From positions 124,001-188,000 of the forward strand of contig NZ_JAUQSX010000006.1 of assembly GCF_030581005.1 (NCBI RefSeq): 64,000 nucleotides of DNA. The letters are read 5' to 3'. The stretch is from Hymenobacter mellowenesis (GTDB lineage Bacteria; Bacteroidota; Bacteroidia; Cytophagales; Hymenobacteraceae). Of this stretch, positions 53,422 to 61,753 are shown in pieces. The position numbers and the translations under genes are program-made. The notes under the pieces are model-generated. The model saw only the letters and a list, made by a program, of their open reading frames with translations. It was not told the origin of the DNA and made no database searches. How positions within the stretch are numbered: the first letter of the stretch is position 1; every line of letters starts with the position of its first letter.

Positions 53422-53454
53422 GTTCATTCAAAGGGTGTTTTGGATGATATAAGA
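53422..53454 (+). repeat. Junction repeat, diverged last copy
   Basis: GTTCATTCAAAGGGTGTTTT then GGATGATATAAGA: first half conserved, second half diverged. It is the last copy before the transposase remnant. Confidence 0.55.
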
Positions 53455-53570
53455 AACCATTTTATCCACTTCAGACGATAGACTGTAGTGGGTAAAGGGA
53501 GTAGTAATCCATCACCTCGTGGCTCAACAAGGTACAGTGGTTGTTGCAGAACTCGGTTCGTAAAAGGCAG

Positions 53571-53702
53571 ATGCAAAGCAAGAAGCTGTTTCTTGACAAA
53601 GAGGTGGCCCGCTTTCGGTTCTCCGAGCGGGTCCCGCCGCATAATCTATACCGTCGGCTGGCCGAACTCGTGGCCATGGTTTCAGTTAACAGTTATCAGT
53701 GA
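53571..53702 (+). pseudogene. Truncated IS1182-family transposase N terminus
   Basis: 43 residues: MQSKKLFLDKEVARFRFSER, then VPPHNLYRRLAELVAM, matching the start of IS1182-type transposases (MQGKK...VPAxHxxRRL). After about 37 residues the frame runs into the GTTAACAGTTATCAGTGAG repeat theme and stops. No catalytic DDE part is present, so it is inactive. It marks the right edge of the accessory island. Confidence 0.72.
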
Positions 53703-53809
53703 GCAGTGAATAAAAAGGCGGTTGGAAAGATTGCCGCCGCGCCCATCGTATTGCAAAGATGCCTAAATGGGCCACAAGATTGGTTGTGCCAACAGGCTGG
53801 CCCGCTTAT

Positions 53810-55846
53810 TTACTTTAAAATAGTGACCGCGCCCGTGGCCGTAAAGGGCGTGCCGTCTTCGTTGGTCTGGCTGAAGCGCCACACGTAGGCGCCCAGCACC
53901 GGCGCGTGGCCCCGAATGGTGCCGTCCCACACGTCGGCCCGCTTAGCACCCCGAAAAACCTCCTGCCCGTTGCGGTCCACCACCACGAAAGTGTAGTTAT
54001 CCAAGTACTTGCCTTTCACTTCGAGCACATCGTTCAGGCCATCGCCGTTGGGCGTGAAGGCCGTGGGGATGGTGAGCGACAACTGCCGCGTGACGGTGGC
54101 AATGTTGGAGTAGCTGAACGTGCCCGCCGGCAGGCCCGCGCCGCTGATTTGGAGGCGGTAGCGCAGCACCTGCCGGTTGGTGGGCGGCACGAGGTCGGTG
54201 TAGCTGCCGCCGCTGACGGATACACTGCCGGGCAGCACCGCGTTAGCAGGGTCGAGGCGTTGGAGCACGTAGCTGGCCGGCTGGCTGGGGTCGGGGCCGG
54301 TGAAAGGCGTCCAGGTCAGCGCGGCGGTGCTGCCGTCGGCGTCGGCCGGTCCGGCGCTGAGCAGAGCCGGGCAGGTGCTGGCGCTTTCCGGCGAGTTGTT
54401 GCCGCACACATCCGCCTGGCGCAGCGAGTAGCAGGGCGGGGCGGCCCGCAGGTCGGCCAGGGCGGTGGAGTCTCGTTGGGGGCGCAGGGTGGTAGTGGTG
54501 GTAAAGGCCGCCGGGGCCCTGCCGCCGCTGGCTTTGCTGTAGTACAAAGTGCTGCCGCTGGGAAGGGGAGGGATGGGCCGTAGTGGTGTAAGGACTACCA
54601 CGTTGCGCTCGTTGAAGCTGGCCAGCAGCCGCGGCTGGGCCGGCAGCAGGGTGGACTGGGTGAGGATGGAGAATTCGTTGGAAATCGACTTGCCGCCGCG
54701 TGGGTACGTGGCCGTCACCTGGTAGCGGTATCTGGTGCCACAGGTGCCGGAAGCGTCTTCCAGCCCGCCGGGGATGACCGTGACGGGTATGGTCACGCCG
54801 TCGCGCGTCACGGTGTAATTTGCTGGATTGAGTGAGGAACCGTCGCTGAACAGCAGCTGATTGCGGTTCTGGGCGGAGGTGCCGCTCAAGCTGATGGGGT
54901 AGAGCTGTTCGGAGGCTGCCGTCGGCCCGTTACAAGTGTCGGCACGGAGCAGGCGGTAGCCATTATTGGCTAGCACGGTGCCCAAGGGGAAGCTGGTGCT
55001 GCCGGCCCGCACCCGGGCCACGGTGGTGTAGACGCCGGGCGCGCCGGGGGCTTCCCGCTGTAGGGTGTAGATATAGCCGACCGGCAGCTGGCCAATGGCC
55101 AGCGTGGCCGTGCCGCTGGGCAAAGGTGCCTGCAGCGTGAACGTCGTAAGGAGAGGCGTTTGGGCAGGCAGTAGTGGGGCAATGGTCTGCGTCGAGGGCA
55201 GGCTTTCGCAGAGGTTGGGAGCAGTATAGAAGCCCCGTACGGTGATGGTGGTAGCGCCAGCCAGCGGGACAGCCCTGCTCCTGGGTTGCCCTGGTTGAAT
55301 AGTTATTATTGTGCCGGTGCCGGCTTGGATTTCGTACCGGGCGTAGATAACATCGGTGATGGTAACCAGCGCGTTGTCGCTTGGGCACGGCGCCACGGTG
55401 AAGGCAGGCGCCGCGTTGTCGTACACCTGAAATGTGCGGATGTAGTAGGTGGTCCCAATGCCTGAGCCAACTGGCGCAGTTGTTAGCTCCGCTACAGTGA
55501 CGGTGCCAACATCAGCCCGAGTAGGCGTGTATACGAAGGGGGCATTCGGCGTAGCTGACGGGGTGCAATTGGGAAAGTCGGCGGCAGCCCCGGTACCCGC
55601 CTTGACGCCGTAATAGAGAAAGTTGTTAGGAATGTTGCGGCCAACCGTTTGTACAAACCTTACGGGCACCCCCACACAAAAGGAGCTGACCCTCCTGCCA
55701 TTTGATGCATCAACGGCGTAGAAAGTGCTGTCGGGCTGTGGCGTGCTGGCGCATCGGGATGGGGCTTGGGCATGTGTGCGCGTCAGGCAACTTAATCCCA
55801 GCAACACCAAGCAGCAAAAACGGTACACCCATGTCATAAGCAGCAT
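53810..55846 (-). CDS. Gliding-motility-associated C-terminal domain protein (T9SS type B)
   Basis: 678 residues. N-terminal signal (WVYRFCCLVLLGLSCLTRTH). Several immunoglobulin-like/fibronectin-like beta domains follow, with repeated TYPRGGKSISNEFS-type strands. The last about 90 residues (IPTAFTPNGDGLNDVLEV, then VVVDRNGQEVFRG, YVWRF) are the T9SS type B (gliding motility-associated) sorting domain. It is exported to the surface; the function may be adhesion. It is a core-type locus outside the island. Confidence 0.9.
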   Translation of the reverse strand: MLLMTWVYRFCCLVLLGLSCLTRTHAQAPSRCASTPQPDSTFYAVDASNGRRVSSFCVGVPVRFVQTVGRNIPNNFLYYGVKAGTGAAADFPNCTPSATPNAPFVYTPTRADVGTVTVAELTTAPVGSGIGTTYYIRTFQVYDNAAPAFTVAPCPSDNALVTITDVIYARYEIQAGTGTIITIQPGQPRSRAVPLAGATTITVRGFYTAPNLCESLPSTQTIAPLLPAQTPLLTTFTLQAPLPSGTATLAIGQLPVGYIYTLQREAPGAPGVYTTVARVRAGSTSFPLGTVLANNGYRLLRADTCNGPTAASEQLYPISLSGTSAQNRNQLLFSDGSSLNPANYTVTRDGVTIPVTVIPGGLEDASGTCGTRYRYQVTATYPRGGKSISNEFSILTQSTLLPAQPRLLASFNERNVVVLTPLRPIPPLPSGSTLYYSKASGGRAPAAFTTTTTLRPQRDSTALADLRAAPPCYSLRQADVCGNNSPESASTCPALLSAGPADADGSTAALTWTPFTGPDPSQPASYVLQRLDPANAVLPGSVSVSGGSYTDLVPPTNRQVLRYRLQISGAGLPAGTFSYSNIATVTRQLSLTIPTAFTPNGDGLNDVLEVKGKYLDNYTFVVVDRNGQEVFRGAKRADVWDGTIRGHAPVLGAYVWRFSQTNEDGTPFTATGAVTILK

Positions 55847-55946
55847 TCAATTTGCAGGAAAAGCACAACGAGCCCGCAACGCACAAAATTCAGGCCGCGT
55901 CGGATTGTTCAGTGAAACCCGCCCCATTACGAACAAGCCCACCCGC

Positions 55947-57434
55947 TTATTGCCAATCAAACTTACGGACGAAGGCCGCGGCTTTGTGCAAGTCGGGGTA
56001 AAGCACCCGGTCGCGCACCACGAATTTCACCTCCTGCCCGAAGGCCTCCACCACGCGCTCCAGCGCCTCGGAGGTGCGGCCCGGCCGGCGAAACGCCAGC
56101 GCCTGCACGGCCGTCAGCAGTTCAATGCCCAGCACCTGCTCCACGTTGTCGAGCACGCGGCGGCTTTTGGTGGCGGCGTTGGCGCCCATGCTCACGTGGT
56201 CTTCCTGGCCGTTGCTGCTCACAATACTGTCCACCGAGGCCGGCGTGCAAAGCTGCTTGTTCTGGCTCACGATGCCGGCGGCGGTGTACTGCGGAATCAT
56301 CAAACCCGAATTCAGGCCGGGCTCGGCCACCAGGTAGGTGGGTAGGCCGCGCTGGCCGGAAATGAGCTGGTAGGTGCGGCGCTCCGAGATACTGCCCAGC
56401 TCGGCCACGGCCACGGCGAGGTGGTCGAGGGCCAGGGCCAGGGGCTGGCCGTGGAAGTTGCCGCCGCTCAGAATCAGGTCTTCGTCGGGGAAGATGTTGG
56501 GGTTGTCGGTCACGGAGTTGCACTCGGTTTCCACTACCTGGGCCACGTAGGCCAGGGCATCGCGCGAGGCGCCGTGCACCTGCGGCTGGCAGCGGAAGGA
56601 GTAGGGGTCCTGCACTGCGTGGCGCGGCTGGGTTTGCAGCTCCGAGCCGGTCAGTAGCTCGCTGAGCCGCTTGGCCACCAGCACCTGCCCGGCGTGCGGC
56701 CGGATGCGGTGCAGGTTGTGATTGAACGGGTCGGTGCAGCCCCCAAAGGCTTCCGTCGAAAGCGCGCCGATGACGTCGGCCGCGTTGGCCAGGCGCTGGG
56801 CGCGCAGCACGCCGTCCACGGCGTAGGCCAGCATGAACTGGGTACCGTTGAGCAGGGCCAGGCCTTCCTTGGCCTGCAGCTCCAGCGGCGCCCAGCTGAA
56901 CAGGCTCATGGCGTCGGCCGCGCTCAGGCGGTAGCCCTGGTAATTCACTTCGCCCAGGCCCAGCAGCGGCAGACAGAGGTGGGCCAGCGGGGCCAGGTCG
57001 CCGGACGCGCCCAGCGAGCCCTGCTCGTACACCACGGGCAGCAGCTCGCGGCTGTACATGGCCAGCAGGCGCTGCACCGTGGCTACCTGCACGCCGCTGT
57101 GGCCGTAGCTCAGGCTCTGGGCCTTGAGCAGCAGCATGAGGCGCACCAGGTGCTGGGGCACTTCGGCGCCGGTGCCGCAGGCGTGCGACATCATCAGGTT
57201 GACCTGCAGCTGCGCCCGCTCTTCGGGGGCAATGCCGACATTGTACAGGGACCCAAAGCCGGTGTTGATGCCATAAATCGGCTGGTCGTCGTGGGCCAGG
57301 CGCTGGTGCAGGTATTCGTGGCACTGCCGGATGCGGGCCTCGGCGTCGGCTGGCAGCTGGAGGGGGGCGGGGTGGGCCAGCGCGGCCGCTAGCTCCGGCA
57401 GGGTGAGGGGGTGGGTGGGGGAAAGCAGGGGCAT
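55947..57434 (-). CDS. hutH: Histidine ammonia-lyase
   Basis: 495 residues from the ATG at 57432-57434. The Ala-Ser-Gly that forms the MIO cofactor is visible in EQGSLGASGDLAPLAHL, the GINTGFGSL start motif is at about residue 50, and the C-terminal half has the usual long helices. It deaminates histidine to urocanate. No other hut genes are next to it in this window. Length and motifs are normal for the family. Confidence 0.94.
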   Translation of the reverse strand: MPLLSPTHPLTLPELAAALAHPAPLQLPADAEARIRQCHEYLHQRLAHDDQPIYGINTGFGSLYNVGIAPEERAQLQVNLMMSHACGTGAEVPQHLVRLMLLLKAQSLSYGHSGVQVATVQRLLAMYSRELLPVVYEQGSLGASGDLAPLAHLCLPLLGLGEVNYQGYRLSAADAMSLFSWAPLELQAKEGLALLNGTQFMLAYAVDGVLRAQRLANAADVIGALSTEAFGGCTDPFNHNLHRIRPHAGQVLVAKRLSELLTGSELQTQPRHAVQDPYSFRCQPQVHGASRDALAYVAQVVETECNSVTDNPNIFPDEDLILSGGNFHGQPLALALDHLAVAVAELGSISERRTYQLISGQRGLPTYLVAEPGLNSGLMIPQYTAAGIVSQNKQLCTPASVDSIVSSNGQEDHVSMGANAATKSRRVLDNVEQVLGIELLTAVQALAFRRPGRTSEALERVVEAFGQEVKFVVRDRVLYPDLHKAAAFVRKFDWQ

Positions 57435-57720
57435 GAAAAAGCAGTAAGCAGGGTGGGTGCGCGGCAAAGTTCGCCAACAGCGGCCCGGCAAAAAATAAAA
57501 GTAGCGGGACCACCCGCCCGGCCGCCGTTTTTCAGCTCATCAGCCCGAGTAAAGCTCCGGTATACAAGTATAAATACCTGATTTTTAAAGCCGGGTAATT
57601 CTACGCTAAAAAAGCCGCGGCTCCAGCCCTCCCTTTGCTGCTCCTGACAGTATGCGGGCCGGCGCGCTCACCAGGCGCGCCGGCCCACCCAAAACGAAAC
57701 CCCTACCACTTCGTTTTACC
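57435..57720. other. Divergent promoter region (hutH / AraC-type regulator)
   Basis: 286 bp between the divergent hutH and regulator genes. No gene is seen. Both promoters should lie here; the 57545-57610 stretch is the most AT-rich part. Confidence 0.45.
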
Positions 57721-58443
57721 ATGAAAGAACAGTTGGCTGCGTTCGATTCCCACGATGCCCGGGATTTACTGTGGCAGTGGCTCCAGAGCCCGTTGTTGCG
57801 GCAGGCCCCGCCCGCCCACGAAATGCTCCCCGAGTACCGGCCCGGCGCCGCCGTCAGCGTGGAGCTGGAGGGGCTCACCAGCGTCGCGCTGGGCGCCTTG
57901 CCGCCCGGCCAGCTGGTGATGGCGGTGAAAGCCGGGCGCCTGCAGCCGGTGCGCTGCGTGCTGGTGCCCTGGAGCGTGGCCGCCGGTACGCCGCCCGCGC
58001 CACCCGAACCCACCGGAATACCAGCCGCCGGGCCCCCGCCACCGCCCGGCGCGGCCGGCGCCCCCGCCGACTGCCCAACGGCCAGCTGGCTGCGCAAGCT
58101 GCAGGGCGTGCTCGAAAAAAACCTCGAAAACCCCGCGTTCACGGTGGCGCAGCTCGCCGATGGCCTGGCCATGACGCCCAAAAGCCTGCTGCGCAAGCTG
58201 CAGTCCCTGCTGCGCATGTCACCCAAGGAGTACATGCAGCACTACCGCCTGGACCGGGCCGCCCGGCTGCTGGCCGAAGGCTACCGGGTGGGGGAGGTGT
58301 CGGACCTGATAGGCTTCAACTCGGCTACGCATTTCGGGCAATGCTTCAAGAAAGCCTACGGGGTGTCGCCCGGCCAGTATGCCCTGCAGCACAGCGCCGC
58401 CAGTGCCACCCGCCCAAGCAGAGCACTAGTGGCTGTAAAGTGA
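57721..58443 (+). CDS. AraC-family transcriptional regulator
   Basis: 240 residues from the ATG at 57721. The first 100 residues are a short, uncharacterised domain; a Pro/Ala linker (PPAPPEPTGIPAAGPPPPPG) follows; the C-terminal about 105 residues are the double helix-turn-helix of AraC/XylS regulators (FTVAQLADGLAMTPKSLLRK, then GYRVGEVSDLIGFNSATHFG and FKKAYGVSPGQY). Immediately upstream of the modified-peptide locus, transcribed in the same direction with 155 bp to the repeat protein, so it probably controls that locus. The effector is unknown. Confidence 0.85.
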   Translation: MKEQLAAFDSHDARDLLWQWLQSPLLRQAPPAHEMLPEYRPGAAVSVELEGLTSVALGALPPGQLVMAVKAGRLQPVRCVLVPWSVAAGTPPAPPEPTGIPAAGPPPPPGAAGAPADCPTASWLRKLQGVLEKNLENPAFTVAQLADGLAMTPKSLLRKLQSLLRMSPKEYMQHYRLDRAARLLAEGYRVGEVSDLIGFNSATHFGQCFKKAYGVSPGQYALQHSAASATRPSRALVAVK

Positions 58444-58598
58444 GGTTTTTTGTCTTAAAAGTGAGCAGGATATGGGGGCTGGCCGGCGGAACATTGCACT
58501 GTCGAATCTGCGCTAGCTAGCCATCCGATTTCCGACGGGCGTGCGCCGAAAAGCCCTTCCAGAGTAGGCACCTTTCCCAACCATTTTTCAGTATTTTT

Positions 58599-59405
58599 AT
58601 GGCAAATTCTTCCACTTCCAGCCAGTGCGGCGAGGTACTGGGCACGCTCGCCTGCACCTACAGCGAATCGTTCATCGCCGATGCCAAAGGCGGCTCCGGC
58701 AACCTGGCCGCTGACTCTGCCTCGGGCTGTAAAGACGTGCTCTGGACGGCCGGCTGTACCTTCAGCGAAGCCTTCGTGGCCGATGGCAAGTCCGGGGCCA
58801 GCGCCTCGAATGCCGGCGCGGCCGCTACCTGCGGCAACGTGATGTTCACGGCCGTGTGCACGTTTGGCGAAGCCATGGTGGCCGATGCCAAGGCCAAATT
58901 CGGCGCCTCGAACGCGAGTGCTTCGCTCGACTGCCACTACTACGTCTGGACGGCCGGCTGCACCTTCAGCGAAGCCACGGTGGCCGACGCCAAAGCCAAG
59001 TACAGCAGCTCGGCCGCCAAGTCGACCGCCGACTGCAAAGACGTGCTCTGGACGGCCGGCTGCACCTTCAGCGAAGCCCAGGTGGCCGACGCCATGAGCG
59101 GGGCCAGCGGGACCGTCGCCGCCGACTGCAAAACCGTTCTCTGGACCATTGGCTGCACCTTCAGCGAGACGGCTGTGGCCGATTCGCTGACGAAAGTTCA
59201 GTCTGGCGGTTCGGGCGCCAAAGCGGCTGCCGACTGCAAAACCGTGCTCTGGACCATCGGCTGCACCTTCAGCGAGGCCCAGGTGGCCGATGCCAAGCCC
59301 AGCGCTGCGAAGGCCAGCGCCGCCGCCAGCTGCGGCGACGTGATGTGGACGCTCGTGTGCACCTACGGCGAAGCCATGGTGGCCGACGGCAAGAACGGCA
59401 AATAA
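58599..59405 (+). CDS. Eight-repeat Cys/Thr/Ser protein, candidate multi-core lanthipeptide precursor
   Basis: 268 residues. After a short N terminus (MANSSTSSQ) the protein consists of eight imperfect repeats starting at Cys10, 44, 78, 112, 146, 177, 213 and 245 (period 31-36 residues). Each reads C-x8-C-T-[FY]-[SG]-E, as in CKDVLWTAGCTFSEAQVADA. Within each unit a Thr lies three residues before the second Cys (W-T-x-x-C), the ring spacing used in lanthipeptides, and Ser/Thr fill the linkers. There are 16 Cys in all, no signal peptide, no separate leader and no catalytic motif. It is directly upstream of a kinase, a HopA1-like lyase and a LanC-like cyclase. The role as precursor is inferred from these neighbours; a structural modified protein is the alternative. 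Confidence 0.75.
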   Translation: MANSSTSSQCGEVLGTLACTYSESFIADAKGGSGNLAADSASGCKDVLWTAGCTFSEAFVADGKSGASASNAGAAATCGNVMFTAVCTFGEAMVADAKAKFGASNASASLDCHYYVWTAGCTFSEATVADAKAKYSSSAAKSTADCKDVLWTAGCTFSEAQVADAMSGASGTVAADCKTVLWTIGCTFSETAVADSLTKVQSGGSGAKAAADCKTVLWTIGCTFSEAQVADAKPSAAKASAAASCGDVMWTLVCTYGEAMVADGKNGK

Positions 59406-59525
59406 GGCCGGCCGCCGGTAAGCCGCCCGGGCTGCCCGGGCCTTCAACCATTAGCTGACTGCTGCTGCGGCGGGCCGATTCCTGATAATTGGCCCGTCGC
59501 AGCATGCTTTTTCTCCCCCTCGCCT

Positions 59526-60689
59526 ATGCTTACCGTCGAAACGGCCGCCGCCCGGCTGCTGGCCCTGGGCCTGCTCACCCCCGAAGACCTGCTCACCGGC
59601 GACGTGGAAATTACCACCATCAACCGCCGCAACCGCAACCTGCGTATCACCCGTCGCACGGGGGCCAACTACCTCGTGAAGCAGGCCGCCGTGCCCACCG
59701 GCGAAGCGGCCCGCACGCTGCTCACCGAAGCCCGGCTGTACGCGTATTGCTTTCAGCCGGCGCGGGCCCGGCAGTTTGCGGCCTTCATGCCGGAGGTGGT
59801 GCGGGCCGCCCCCGACGAGAACATGCTCGTCATCCGGCTGTTTGAGGACGCGGTGCCGCTGTGGAAATACCATCAGCAGCGCGGCATTGCCCACTTTCCG
59901 CTAGCCACGGCCGCCGAAGTGGGCCGGCTGCTGCGCCGGTTTCACGAGCTGGGCCGGGCCGAAGCCAGCCGGGCCGACCCCGCGCTGGACTTCCTGCGCA
60001 CCGAGCGGCCCTTCGTGTTCGACCTGCCCGAGCCGGCCGTGAAGATGATGAGCTACCTGACGCCCGGCGCCTACCACGTCATGCAGGAAGTGCAGGGCAA
60101 TCCGGCGCTCGTGGCCGCCCTCCGCCAACTCAAGTCGGAATGGCAGCTCAACTCCCTGATTCACGGCGACATCAAAATGGATAATTTCCTGGTGCTCGAC
60201 CCCGAAGCCGCGCACGAGGAAGGCTCCACCCAGGTGCGCCTCATCGACTGGGAAATGGCGCAGCTGGGCGACGTGGCCTGGGACGTGGCCGGCCTGTTTC
60301 AGGATTTTATCTTCTGGTGGGTGGCCTCCATGCCCCTCGACGACGAAGCCATTGCCAACCCGGCGGCCCGGGCCGCTTTTCCATTGGCGGCTATGCAGGC
60401 CGGGGTGCGGGCCTGCTGGCACGGCTACTGCCAGCACGACCCCGCCACGGAAGCCCTGCTGCCCAAAATCATCAACTACGCCGCCTGCCGCCTGCTTCAG
60501 AGTGCCTACGAGCTGTCCTGTCGGTACAATTACATCCCGCGCCCGGCCAAGTTTCTGCTGTGGATTGTCGGCAACCTGCTCCGCGAGCCGACGCGGGGCG
60601 CGCGGGAGCTGCTGGGCCTGACGCTGCCCCCGGAGCGCCACCCGGCGGCCCGCCCCGCCCCGGTCCCGGCCGAAGCCGCGCTGGCCTAA
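59526..60689 (+). CDS. APH-like kinase of a class V-like lanthipeptide locus
   Basis: 387 residues with the aminoglycoside-phosphotransferase/choline-kinase fold. A Lys (YLVKQA, residue 52) and Glu (TEARL, residue 69) for ATP binding are followed by IHGDIKMDNFLV (catalytic Asp215, Asn220) and LIDWEMAQLGD, in which Asp241 takes the place of the DFG Asp. In class V lanthipeptide loci (lexapeptide- and cacaoidin-type) a separate APH-like protein phosphorylates Ser/Thr of the precursor; that role is expected here. It starts 120 bp after the repeat protein. Ordinary antibiotic resistance is the alternative but is not supported by context. Confidence 0.8.
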   Translation: MLTVETAAARLLALGLLTPEDLLTGDVEITTINRRNRNLRITRRTGANYLVKQAAVPTGEAARTLLTEARLYAYCFQPARARQFAAFMPEVVRAAPDENMLVIRLFEDAVPLWKYHQQRGIAHFPLATAAEVGRLLRRFHELGRAEASRADPALDFLRTERPFVFDLPEPAVKMMSYLTPGAYHVMQEVQGNPALVAALRQLKSEWQLNSLIHGDIKMDNFLVLDPEAAHEEGSTQVRLIDWEMAQLGDVAWDVAGLFQDFIFWWVASMPLDDEAIANPAARAAFPLAAMQAGVRACWHGYCQHDPATEALLPKIINYAACRLLQSAYELSCRYNYIPRPAKFLLWIVGNLLREPTRGARELLGLTLPPERHPAARPAPVPAEAALA

Positions 60690-60739
60690 AGGCGCCCGCT
60701 TTGTCGGCGCTTGTTCACTGTTCTCATCTTTCCCGCCTT

Positions 60740-61744
60740 ATGCTTCCGGAAATGCACCCCGATTTTTTGACGGTTATCGACGCTGTTCGTTTCGAAGCGC
60801 CCGACCACTACCGCTTCCGGGGCCAGCCGCGCAATGTGCACAACATCAGCGTGTCCATTGCGGGTATGCCCCCCAAGCCCCTCGACGCCCACTACACCAA
60901 AGTGGTGCAGGTGCTGGAAAGCGACATTTACGCGAACCTCTACAAAAACCAGCAGGCGCTGCCGCCCGCCGCGCCGCCCCCCACGCATGCCGATTTTATT
61001 CTGGCCGTTTCGGCCGCCAACAACGGCGGCGGGACCTGGGACGATAGTTGGGAATTCGTAGGCTTGGCCGCCGACCAGCGCGCTATCGTCACCAATAAGC
61101 AGCTCAACTTCTGGGTGCCGGCCGCCGACGTGCGGCCCCGCCCGGGCCAGCCGCTGCGCGCCGGCGAGCGGTGCCAGGTGCGCGTGGGCAAGGAAATCCG
61201 CAACCTTAACCCCCACTACTACATGGCCTACGGCGACGAGCCGATGAGCAAAGACCGCCAGGGCGTGCTGATGCGCTACTACTGGAGCCTGCTGCCCGCC
61301 GGGGTGGTGCCCTACATGGCCGGCATCACCACGCGGCTTAATGCGCAGGGCGTGCCCTTCCGCACCAAGGTGCTGGCCAAGCCGACCGAATACGGGGCGG
61401 CCGATGCCGGGGTGCTCTACGTGGAGAAGCAGCACCGCGCGGCGGCCGAAGCCGCCGTGCTGGCGGTGCACGAGGAGGTAGCCGCGCACCTGCTGCCTGG
61501 CGTGCCGCTGTTTACCCAGGCCCTGCGGCCGGGCCTGGCCTACGCCGAAGACCCCGCCGATGGCCTGAGCTTTGGCCTCTCGCGGGCGCGGCTGGTGGCG
61601 CAGGCCCTGGCCGCGTGCGCCACGCGCGGCCAGGACGCCACCGCCGACAAGCTGGCGGCCATTGCGGCCGCCTTCCGGGCAGCGGGTTTCGACCCCGACC
61701 ACCCGTACTACCACGGCGGCGTCCCGGCCGCCTTCACCAGCTGA
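60740..61744 (+). CDS. HopA1-like lyase of the lanthipeptide locus
   Basis: 334 residues from the ATG at 60740. The sequence pattern (LMRYYWSLLPAGVVPYMAG, then RLNAQGVPFRTKVLAKPTEY and AADAGVLYVEKQ) matches the HopA1 effector family, whose members serve as phospho-Ser/Thr lyases in class V lanthipeptide biosynthesis. The N-terminal part has a beta-hairpin region with NNGGGTWDDSW. It starts 50 bp after the kinase stop and ends 9 bp before the cyclase start, so the three genes form one unit. The lyase function is inferred from family and context. Confidence 0.8.
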   Translation: MLPEMHPDFLTVIDAVRFEAPDHYRFRGQPRNVHNISVSIAGMPPKPLDAHYTKVVQVLESDIYANLYKNQQALPPAAPPPTHADFILAVSAANNGGGTWDDSWEFVGLAADQRAIVTNKQLNFWVPAADVRPRPGQPLRAGERCQVRVGKEIRNLNPHYYMAYGDEPMSKDRQGVLMRYYWSLLPAGVVPYMAGITTRLNAQGVPFRTKVLAKPTEYGAADAGVLYVEKQHRAAAEAAVLAVHEEVAAHLLPGVPLFTQALRPGLAYAEDPADGLSFGLSRARLVAQALAACATRGQDATADKLAAIAAAFRAAGFDPDHPYYHGGVPAAFTS

Positions 61745-61753
61745 TTTTAAACG

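Noticed and set aside
38408..53454. Junction repeats as classical integron attC sites
   Set aside because: No GTTRRRY/RYYYAAC pair flanking a palindromic site, and no integron integrase in the window.
56122..57513. 463-aa minus-strand frame overlapping hutH
   Set aside because: Same strand as hutH but a different frame; Arg/Pro/Ala low-complexity sequence, no motif.
58599..59405. Repeat protein as a metallothionein or a plain disulfide-linked protein
   Set aside because: Cys pairs are 9 residues apart with conserved Thr/Ser around them and there is no signal peptide for disulfide formation; adjacent lanthionine enzymes give a better explanation. Not fully excluded.
59526..60689. APH-like gene as an antibiotic-resistance gene
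   Set aside because: The kinase fold is shared, but its position between a repeat precursor and HopA1/LanC genes fits peptide modification better.
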